A stretch of DNA of 5,100 bases from positions 1 through 5,100 of the forward strand of contig CAAEEE010000389.1 in NCBI GenBank assembly GCA_900754805.1. Reading direction: 5' to 3'. Position numbers and translations under genes: made by a program. The notes under the pieces were generated by a model that saw only the letters and a program-made list of their open reading frames with translations, ran no database searches and had not been told where the DNA came from. Shown here one piece after another: positions 1-5,100 of the stretch. Source of the DNA: Clostridia bacterium (GTDB taxonomy: Bacteria > Bacillota > Clostridia > Peptostreptococcales > Anaerovoracaceae). Within the stretch, counting starts at the first letter, position 1; every line of letters begins with the position of its first letter.

Positions 1-800
1 TACTCATCGTGTGCGGCGGCTCGGCAGGGGATCTACCGTGGCAGAGTCCGCGGTACGCGAAGGAATATAACATCGTTGACAGCTTCGATAATCACACAAA
101 AATCTATGAGCATTTTCAAAACGTAGATGCGCAGGCAAAGGAAGGCGGCAGACTTGCAATTATTGCGGCGGGCTGGGATCCGGGTCTGTTCTCCCTTAAC
201 CGTATGCTGGCGGAAGCCCTTTTGCCGGAAGGCAAAACATATACCCTTTGGGGCAGGGGAATCAGCCAGGGTCATTCGGACGCCATTCGGTCACTCGAGG
301 GCGTGACGGATGCAAGACAGTACACGATTCCAAAAGCGGATATTCTGGAAAAGATCCGCGCGGGCGAAATATCCGAGGCACTTTCAAACGAGCAATGCCA
401 TCAAAGGGAGTGTTTCGTGGTTTGCGGGAACAGAAGTGAGCAGGAAAGGATTCGCCGCGAAATCCTACATATGCCGGATTACTTTGAGGGTTACGAAACG
501 GAAGTAAATTTTATCAGTCAGGAAGAACTGCAGGAAAAGCACTCGAAAATGCCGCATGGCGGAACGGTTATCCGCGTTGGAAAAACCGGAGAAGAAGGAG
601 ACGAAAACAAAGCAGTCTATGATTTTTCTTTAAAGCTGGATTCTAACCCGGAATTTACGGGTGTCGTTCTCACCGCATATGCGCGCGCGGCATACCGCCT
701 TGCCGCAAAAGGAGAGAGCGGGTGCCGGACGATTTTTGACATTCCGCCGCTGCTGCTGTCACCTTATGGTCAGGAATTATTAATAAAAAAATTTTTGTGA
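1..800 (+). CDS. ddh: meso-diaminopimelate D-dehydrogenase, 5'-truncated by window edge
   Basis: This enzyme catalyses the NADPH-dependent reductive amination of L-2-amino-6-oxopimelate (tetrahydrodipicolinate) to meso-diaminopimelate in one step, the short dehydrogenase branch of lysine and peptidoglycan precursor synthesis in the cytoplasm. The frame is open from base 3 and gives 265 residues before TGA at 798-800. The family is about 320-330 residues, so roughly 60 N-terminal residues, including the Rossmann nucleotide-binding glycine motif, lie upstream. The GTG at base 9 is an internal valine codon, not a start. Recognisable family blocks in order are VCGGSAGDLPWQ, SFDNH, AGWDPGLFSLNR, WGRGISQGHSDA, QCHQRECFVV, MPDYFEGYETEVNFI, MPHGG, LKLDSNPEFT and a C-terminal LLLSPYGQELL. 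These closely resemble the Corynebacterium glutamicum enzyme as I remember it. No frameshift is visible. An 85-bp gap with its own promoter candidate separates it from pyrH, so it is probably a separate transcription unit. Confidence 0.93.
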   Translation, partial: LIVCGGSAGDLPWQSPRYAKEYNIVDSFDNHTKIYEHFQNVDAQAKEGGRLAIIAAGWDPGLFSLNRMLAEALLPEGKTYTLWGRGISQGHSDAIRSLEGVTDARQYTIPKADILEKIRAGEISEALSNEQCHQRECFVVCGNRSEQERIRREILHMPDYFEGYETEVNFISQEELQEKHSKMPHGGTVIRVGKTGEEGDENKAVYDFSLKLDSNPEFTGVVLTAYARAAYRLAAKGESGCRTIFDIPPLLLSPYGQELLIKKFL

Positions 801-811
801 GGGAAAAAGAC

Positions 812-840
812 TTTTCGTGCAGGCCTTTTTATGGTAAAAT
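812..840 (+). promoter_or_regulatory. candidate extended -10 promoter for the pyrH operon
   Basis: The -10 element TAAAAT lies at 835-840 and is preceded by TG at 832-833 with one base between, giving the extended form TGgTAAAAT. A 17-bp spacer upstream places a weak -35, TTTTCG (812-817, three of six consensus bases). Transcription would start near 846-848, leaving a leader of about 40 nt before the pyrH start codon at 886. The site is in the only sizeable gap upstream of pyrH, and no convincing terminator follows ddh, so read-through from ddh is also possible. This is an assignment from sequence pattern only. Confidence 0.5.
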
Positions 841-882
841 AAATAGGATTGAAGAGAACAAAGATAATTTCCCGGGAGGTAG

Positions 883-1588
<706 letters not shown>

Positions 1589-1590
<2 letters not shown>

Positions 1591-1594
1591 GAGG
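1589..1594 (+). promoter_or_regulatory. frr ribosome binding site overlapping the pyrH stop codon
   Basis: The perfect SD core AGGAGG begins inside the TAG stop of pyrH (1588-1590) and ends five bases before the frr ATG at 1600. A ribosome terminating on pyrH therefore sits on the frr initiation site, an arrangement that favours translational coupling of the two genes. Confidence 0.85.
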
Positions 1595-1599
1595 AAAAG

Positions 1600-2154
1600 A
1601 TGGAAACCATTAAGAAAAATCTTGAAGAAAGAAGCAGGAAGACGATATCGATTTTGAAAGAGGACTTAAACACAGTCAGAGCGGGAAGAGCAAACCCTGC
1701 GCTCCTTGACAAGGTCATGGTTGATTATTACGGTTCACCGACGCCGCTTAAGAACCTGTCGAACATTTCGGTTCCGGATCCGAGAACTTTGATGATTACG
1801 CCGTTTGACCCGAAGTCCATCTCGGAAATCGAAAAGGCAATCAATATTGCCAATATCGGAATCAATCCGTCCAACGACGGTAAGTGCGTGAGACTTGTGA
1901 TTCCGCAGGTTACGGAAGAAAGAAGAAAAGAGCTCACCAAGACGGTTAAGAAAATGGGCGAGGACAGCAAGGTTGCGGTAAGAAACCTCAGAAGAGAAGC
2001 AAACGACGAACTGAAGAAACTTGAAAAGAACCATGAGATTACGGAAGATGAGCTGAAGAAGGCTTTAGACGATGTTCAGAAGGCAACGGACAAGACGACG
2101 AAGGAAATCGACGACATCATCGCAGCGAAAGACAAAGAAATCATGGAAGTTTAA
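1600..2154 (+). CDS. frr: ribosome recycling factor (RRF)
   Basis: RRF acts with EF-G to split the post-termination 70S ribosome and release mRNA and tRNA. The product is 184 residues, the usual size of about 185. Domain I, the three-helix bundle, is formed by residues 1 to about 29 and about 105 to 184. Domain II, the small beta/alpha/beta domain, spans about 31 to 103. Conserved stretches are LNTVRAGRANPALLD (23-37), YYGSPTPL (43-50), ISVPDPRTLMITPFD (56-70), the GINPSNDGK turn (87-95) and VRNLRREAND (127-136), where R132 corresponds to the functionally important arginine at position 132 of E. coli RRF. The C-terminal half is lysine- and glutamate-rich, as expected for the long helices. The start is set by ATG with AGGAGG five bases upstream. 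It follows pyrH by 9 bp, while an 82-bp gap with a hairpin separates it from uppS. Confidence 0.98.
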   Translation: METIKKNLEERSRKTISILKEDLNTVRAGRANPALLDKVMVDYYGSPTPLKNLSNISVPDPRTLMITPFDPKSISEIEKAINIANIGINPSNDGKCVRLVIPQVTEERRKELTKTVKKMGEDSKVAVRNLRREANDELKKLEKNHEITEDELKKALDDVQKATDKTTKEIDDIIAAKDKEIMEV

Positions 2155-2193
2155 TTTTGCCTTTTTGCGGAAAAATATTAAGAAGAAATGATT

Positions 2194-2224
2194 GTGTGGC
2201 TGTGCTTTTGCAGCCACACTCTTT
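2194..2224 (+). terminator. hairpin with weak T-run between frr and uppS: attenuator or partial terminator
   Basis: GTGTGGCTG (2194-2202) is exactly complementary to CAGCCACAC (2211-2219), giving a 9-bp perfect stem around an 8-base loop (TGCTTTTG), which two G-U pairs could tighten further. The bases after the stem read TCTTTGT, a short interrupted T-run, so full intrinsic termination is doubtful. The uppS SD starts only 7 bases after the stem. Plausible roles are partial termination that lowers expression of the downstream lipid genes, a processing or stability element for the frr mRNA 3' end, or a structure affecting uppS initiation. The stem is certain from the sequence; its role is inferred. 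Confidence 0.55.
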
Positions 2225-2225
2225 G

Positions 2226-2231
2226 TAGGAG
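2226..2231 (+). promoter_or_regulatory. uppS ribosome binding site that fixes the start at 2237
   Basis: TAGGAG ends five bases before the ATG at 2237. The same frame runs open to a TTG at 2192, but that extension would lie across the hairpin, has no SD at a suitable distance, and would add a cysteine- and alanine-rich leader that UppS proteins do not have. Confidence 0.85.
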
Positions 2232-2236
2232 ACAGA

Positions 2237-2965
2237 ATGAGTGAATCAGTGAAGATTCCGCGGCATGTGGCGGTCATCATGGATGGCAACGGCAGATGGG
2301 CGGAAAAAAACAAGGTAACAAGGCTCAGCGGGCATAATCAGGGTATGTATACCATGAAGGAGATTATCAAAAGAGCGGATGTGCTGGGCATTCAGTATTT
2401 AACAGTATATGCGTTTTCAACCGAAAACTGGAAGCGTTCGCAGGAAGAGGTGGGCGGAATTTTCAATCTGCTCGTTAAATTCGTGGGAAGCGAGCTTGCG
2501 GAACTTTCAGCAAACAATGTAAAGGTGCATATGCTGGGTGACTATGAGAAGGTGCCGCAGTCTGCGGTTAAGAGCATTGAAAAAGCTGTGAATGCGACGA
2601 AGGACAATACGGGGCTGCAGTTCAACATCGCGCTGAATTACGGAAGCCGTGAGGAAATCGCAAGGGCTGCCCGCCGAGCAGCGGAGGAAGCAGCCGCGGG
2701 ACGGATTAACACGGAAGATATCGATGAGGAAATGATTTCAAGATATCTGTATACAGGTGATGAGAACGGCAATATCCCCGATCCGGATTTGATTATCAGG
2801 ACAAGCGGAGAACAGCGTCTGTCAAACTTTCTGCTTTGGCAGGCGGCATACAGTGAATTTGCGTTTACGGATTCGCTTTGGCCGGATTTCAGTCCGGAGG
2901 AGTTTGAAAAAATAATCGGGGAATTTTGCCACAGGAGCCGCAGATTCGGCGGACGGAAAGGATAG
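2237..2965 (+). CDS. uppS: undecaprenyl diphosphate synthase (cis-prenyltransferase)
   Basis: UppS adds eight isopentenyl units in cis configuration to farnesyl diphosphate, making the C55 carrier lipid used for peptidoglycan and other wall polymers. It works as a soluble dimer at the membrane. The 242-residue length fits the family (about 240-260). Motifs from the ATG are [14 protein letters not shown] (11-24, with catalytic-region D16), SGHNQG (31-36), [11 protein letters not shown] (58-68), [29 protein letters not shown] (ending at 198; R188 and R194 contact the isopentenyl diphosphate), the AYSEF glutamate E207 that helps hold magnesium, LWPDF (214-218) and the terminal RRFGG. The start is set by SD TAGGAG and by homology. 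The gene opens the tightly packed uppS-cdsA-dxr-rseP segment, and its substrate comes ultimately from the pathway begun by the nearby dxr. Chain length cannot be proved from sequence, but the bacterial family and operon favour C55. Confidence 0.97.
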   Translation: MSESVKIPRHVAVIMDGNGRWAEKNKVTRLSGHNQGMYTMKEIIKRADVLGIQYLTVYAFSTENWKRSQEEVGGIFNLLVKFVGSELAELSANNVKVHMLGDYEKVPQSAVKSIEKAVNATKDNTGLQFNIALNYGSREEIARAARRAAEEAAAGRINTEDIDEEMISRYLYTGDENGNIPDPDLIIRTSGEQRLSNFLLWQAAYSEFAFTDSLWPDFSPEEFEKIIGEFCHRSRRFGGRKG

Positions 2966-2970
2966 AGGTG
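2964..2970 (+). promoter_or_regulatory. cdsA ribosome binding site overlapping the uppS stop
   Basis: AGAGGTG overlaps the last two bases of the uppS TAG stop (2963-2965) and ends six bases before the ATG at 2977. It supports that ATG over the in-frame GTG at 2968, which lies inside the SD itself, and over the TTG at 2926, which would overlap uppS by 40 bp. The overlap suggests coupling of cdsA translation to uppS. Confidence 0.8.
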
Positions 2971-2976
2971 AAAAAC

Positions 2977-3786
2977 ATGAAGACAAGAATCATTTCGGCA
3001 TGCATCATGCTGCCGCTGATTGCCCTGGTATATTTCGGCGGATACCTGCTGATGGCAGCCTGCATCGTCGTAAGTTTTATCGGTGTTCACGAGTTTTATA
3101 AAGGATATGAAGCAGTCGGCAGCAGACCGGCATACGGACTTGCCTATGCGGCGATTGTGCTGCTTTACGCAGCGGAAATCCTTGCGCCGGGAATTCCGTC
3201 TTTGATTTTGCTTTGGGTTGTGCTTGCGGTTATGGGGTCGATGATATATGGATTCAAGGTTGAGGAAAGAAAACTTGAGGATATGTCAGCAACTCTTCTT
3301 GGAATTCTGTACTGTGTACTTTTTCCGTTCCACATTGTGCTGATCGACCGGAGCGAATACAGCATCCTGATATGGCTTGTGTTCCTAGCATCATTCGGAA
3401 CGGACATTATGGCGTATTTCGTGGGAATGGCAGTCGGAAAGCATAAGCTTTGTCCGCATCTAAGTCCGAAGAAGAGTAAAGAAGGCGCGGTCGGCGGTGT
3501 TTTGGGAAGCATTGTTTTTTGCGGAATCTTTGCGTATCTTGTCGTTCCGGACATGATGACGGAATGCATGATTATTTCGGTGGTCGGAAGCGTGGTAGCA
3601 CAGTTTGGCGACCTTGCGGCTTCGGCATTCAAGAGACAAATGGGCATCAAGGACTACGGCAGCCTCATACCGGGGCATGGCGGAATTCTGGACAGATTTG
3701 ACAGCGTATTCTTTACGGCACCGATGGTGTATTACTGCATTCTGTTTGTAAATGAGGCGCAGAAGGCAATGCCGGTTTTGCTGTAA
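2977..3786 (+). CDS. cdsA: phosphatidate cytidylyltransferase (CDP-diacylglycerol synthase)
   Basis: CdsA is an integral membrane enzyme that joins CTP and phosphatidic acid into CDP-diacylglycerol, the precursor of phosphatidylglycerol, cardiolipin and other phospholipids. The 269-residue product is of usual length. The sequence is strongly hydrophobic, with about seven or eight membrane segments, roughly at residues 5-34, 52-70, 74-92, 105-123, 128-150, 172-190, 196-211 and 244-258. The C-terminal part carries the full family signature from S216 to D242: SAFKR, then KD, then [11 protein letters not shown], whose acidic residues serve metal and CTP binding. A second conserved block, [10 protein letters not shown] to LSPKKSKEG (141-170), precedes it and matches the family's usual AYFxG...GKHKL...SPKKxxEG pattern. 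The ATG start is preferred because of the SD at 2964-2970 and because it gives the short polar N-terminus typical of the family. It lies 11 bp after uppS and 24 bp before dxr. Confidence 0.96.
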   Translation: MKTRIISACIMLPLIALVYFGGYLLMAACIVVSFIGVHEFYKGYEAVGSRPAYGLAYAAIVLLYAAEILAPGIPSLILLWVVLAVMGSMIYGFKVEERKLEDMSATLLGILYCVLFPFHIVLIDRSEYSILIWLVFLASFGTDIMAYFVGMAVGKHKLCPHLSPKKSKEGAVGGVLGSIVFCGIFAYLVVPDMMTECMIISVVGSVVAQFGDLAASAFKRQMGIKDYGSLIPGHGGILDRFDSVFFTAPMVYYCILFVNEAQKAMPVLL

Positions 3787-3798
3787 AAAAGGGTTTAG

Positions 3799-3804
3799 TT
3801 GGAG
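3799..3804 (+). promoter_or_regulatory. dxr ribosome binding site
   Basis: TTGGAG, with core GGAG at 3801-3804, ends six bases before the ATG at 3811. The in-frame TTG at 3799 is part of this SD and so is not a likely start. Starting at 3811 puts the beta-strand KKITVLGSTGSIG directly at the N-terminus, as in other Dxr proteins. Confidence 0.75.
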
Positions 3805-3810
3805 AAACAG

Positions 3811-4950
3811 ATGAAAAAGATTACTGTATTGGGAAGTACCGGCTCCATCGGAACGCAGAGTCTTGAGGTGATAAAAGCGCATCCGGACAGGTTTCGGGTT
3901 GAGGCGCTGACCTGCGGAAAAAACAAAAAGAAGCTGGAGGAACAGATTGAAAAGTTCAGACCTGCCTTTGCGGTCACAGAGCGTGAAGAGGACGCCCACG
4001 ATCTTATGCGAAAGTTTCCGCGGACGGAGTTTTCATGGGGGGAAAAGGGTCTGATTGAAGCAGCTGAGGGCGGAGGTGACATGGTTCTCAACGCACTGAT
4101 GGGAATGCGCGGACTTGCGCCGACCTATGCGGCAATTCAGGCAGGAAAAGACATTGCGCTCGCAAACAAGGAAACATTGGTTGCCGGAGGAGAACTCGTA
4201 ATGGATGCAGCGGCGAAAGCGGGAGTAAAGCTTCTGCCGGTGGACAGCGAACACAGCGCAATTTTTCAATGTCTGGAAGGAAATCAAAACCGACCGGTTA
4301 AGAAAATTCTTTTGACTGCAAGCGGCGGACCGTTCAGGGGCTATACAAAGGAACAGCTTGAAAATGTGACGCTGGCGCAGGCTCTGAAGCACCCGAAATG
4401 GAACATGGGCGCGAAAATTACAATCGATTCGGCGACGATGATGAACAAGGGTCTTGAGGTGATTGAAGCCAGGTGGCTCTTTGATGTGGAAGCGGAAAAA
4501 ATACAGATTTTGGTACATCCGCAGAGCATCGTGCATTCCGCAGTGGAGTTTATGGACAATTCGGTAATCGCGCAGCTCGGCGTGCCGGACATGCGGATTC
4601 CAATCAGTCTGGCGTTAGGCTATCCGGACAGGCTGAAAAACGGGGAACGCGAACTTGACTTTTTCGGTGAAGGCTCGAATCTGACCTTTGAAAAGCCGAA
4701 TCCGGAGGTGTTTGGCTGTATTTCGCTGGCATATGAAGCGATTGCACGGGGCGGAAGCTGCCCTGCGGTTATGAATGCGGCAAACGAAGTTTTGGTTGCG
4801 GCGTTTTTGGAAGAGAAAATTCGTTTTGTAGACATCGAAAAAACACTTGCATGTATTCTCGATGCACATAAAACTGCATATAATTTGGATTTAGAGGGTA
4901 TTTTAGAAATCGACAAAGAGACGAGAAAATTAACGAGGGAGATTTTATGA
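3811..4950 (+). CDS. dxr: 1-deoxy-D-xylulose 5-phosphate reductoisomerase
   Basis: Dxr (IspC) rearranges and reduces 1-deoxy-D-xylulose 5-phosphate to 2-C-methyl-D-erythritol 4-phosphate with NADPH and a divalent metal. This is the committed step of the MEP isoprenoid pathway and the target of fosmidomycin. At 379 residues it has the normal size (about 380-400). The NADPH-binding motif GSTGSIGTQSLEVI spans residues 8-21, and ALANKETLVAGGEL (117-129) closes the cofactor domain. Metal ligands are D145 and E147 in PVDSEHSAIFQCLEG and E216 in MMNKGLEVIEARW, matching D150, E152 and E231 of E. coli. SGGPFR (171-176) and HPKWNMG (194-200) form the phosphate-binding and flexible active-site loop. HPQSIVHSAVEFMDNS follows at 236-251 and the helical C-terminal domain from about 290. 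All key residues are present. The TGA stop overlaps the ATG of rseP. Its presence shows that this organism makes isoprenoids by the MEP route, feeding UppS nearby. Confidence 0.98.
   Translation: MKKITVLGSTGSIGTQSLEVIKAHPDRFRVEALTCGKNKKKLEEQIEKFRPAFAVTEREEDAHDLMRKFPRTEFSWGEKGLIEAAEGGGDMVLNALMGMRGLAPTYAAIQAGKDIALANKETLVAGGELVMDAAAKAGVKLLPVDSEHSAIFQCLEGNQNRPVKKILLTASGGPFRGYTKEQLENVTLAQALKHPKWNMGAKITIDSATMMNKGLEVIEARWLFDVEAEKIQILVHPQSIVHSAVEFMDNSVIAQLGVPDMRIPISLALGYPDRLKNGERELDFFGEGSNLTFEKPNPEVFGCISLAYEAIARGGSCPAVMNAANEVLVAAFLEEKIRFVDIEKTLACILDAHKTAYNLDLEGILEIDKETRKLTREIL
4935..4941 (+). promoter_or_regulatory. rseP ribosome binding site inside the end of dxr
   Basis: GAGGGAG lies within the last codons of dxr and ends five bases before the ATG at 4947. 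With the 4-bp ATGA stop/start overlap, this indicates coupled translation of dxr and rseP. Confidence 0.8.
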
Positions 4951-5100
4951 AGACAGCAATTCTTGCGATTATACTGTTTTGCATTATGATTTTTCCGCAT
5001 GAGCTGGGGCATTACATCGCAGCGAAAAAATGCGGAGTCAAGGTCAACGAGTTTGCGTTCGGCATGGGACCGGTGATTTGGAAAAAGCAAAAAGGAGAGA
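4947..5100 (+). CDS. rseP: RseP/RasP-type site-2 intramembrane zinc protease, 3'-truncated by window edge
   Basis: The first 51 residues of a membrane metalloprotease are visible; members of the family are usually about 340-450 residues and contain a PDZ domain and further membrane segments beyond this window. A hydrophobic first membrane segment (residues 3-16) runs into the zinc-binding HELGH motif at 18-22, where H18 and H22 would bind zinc and E19 would be the catalytic base. It is followed by the typical AAKKCGVKVNEFAFGMGP stretch (25-42). Such proteases cut transmembrane segments of anti-sigma factors, remnant signal peptides or division proteins; the substrate here cannot be inferred. 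A proline (P17) stands directly before the first zinc histidine, where many relatives have valine or phenylalanine. The start overlaps the dxr stop by 4 bp, and dxr-rseP adjacency is the usual Firmicute order. The symbol rseP is used by family; rasP is the Bacillus name. Confidence 0.93.
   Translation, partial: MKTAILAIILFCIMIFPHELGHYIAAKKCGVKVNEFAFGMGPVIWKKQKGE

Noticed and set aside
801..830. Possible terminator after ddh: AAAAAG (804-809) with CTTTTT (825-830), or GAAAA (803-807) with TTTTC (812-816).
   Set aside because: The stems are only 5-6 mostly A-T pairs, with no GC-rich core. They are too weak to call an intrinsic terminator.
849..868. TTGAAG (849-854) and GATAAT (863-868) as a second pyrH promoter.
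   Set aside because: The spacer is only 8 bases, and GATAAT lies just before the SD with no -35 at the right distance.
2155..2181. Promoter for uppS using TTTTGC (2155-2160) and TATTAA (2176-2181), and a TTTTT-GCGG-AAAAA mini-hairpin (2162-2175).
   Set aside because: The spacer is 15 bases and the -10 match only four of six; the mini-hairpin is five A-T pairs. Neither stands out from an AT-rich gap.
3519..3701. Plus-strand open frame in another phase inside cdsA.
   Set aside because: It overlaps the CdsA signature region, which is unmistakably coding in its own frame, and shows no family motif of its own.

Overview
The window holds a compact, entirely plus-strand run of housekeeping genes: ddh (5' end missing) - pyrH - frr - uppS - cdsA - dxr - rseP (3' end missing). 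The order pyrH-frr-uppS-cdsA-dxr-rseP is the well-known conserved block of many Firmicutes. Moderate GC, strong Shine-Dalgarno (SD) sites ahead of every visible start, meso-diaminopimelate dehydrogenase and a MEP-pathway dxr together suggest an anaerobic Clostridia-type bacterium. The species cannot be named from this sequence alone.

Layout: bases 1-800 are the C-terminal four fifths of meso-diaminopimelate dehydrogenase. The 85-bp gap at 801-885 carries a plausible extended -10 promoter and the strong SD of pyrH. pyrH (886-1590) and frr (1600-2154) are separated by 9 bp. An 82-bp gap (2155-2236) contains a perfect 9-bp stem hairpin just before the SD of uppS. From there uppS (2237-2965), cdsA (2977-3786), dxr (3811-4950) and rseP (4947 onward) are packed with gaps of 11 and 24 bp and a final 4-bp ATGA overlap, as expected for one operon. 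No stretch longer than 300 bases lacks a gene.

How the genes fit together: pyrH supplies UDP/UTP for RNA and sugar nucleotides, and frr recycles ribosomes. dxr commits carbon to isoprenoid precursors, which UppS extends to undecaprenyl diphosphate, the lipid carrier for the cell wall. CdsA makes CDP-diacylglycerol for phospholipids, and RseP is an intramembrane protease. Ddh makes meso-diaminopimelate for peptidoglycan and lysine, so much of the window serves envelope synthesis.

I found no undescribed system, mobile element, CRISPR array or RNA gene. The points most worth checking are the frr-uppS hairpin and ddh standing next to pyrH where rpsB-tsf often sits.
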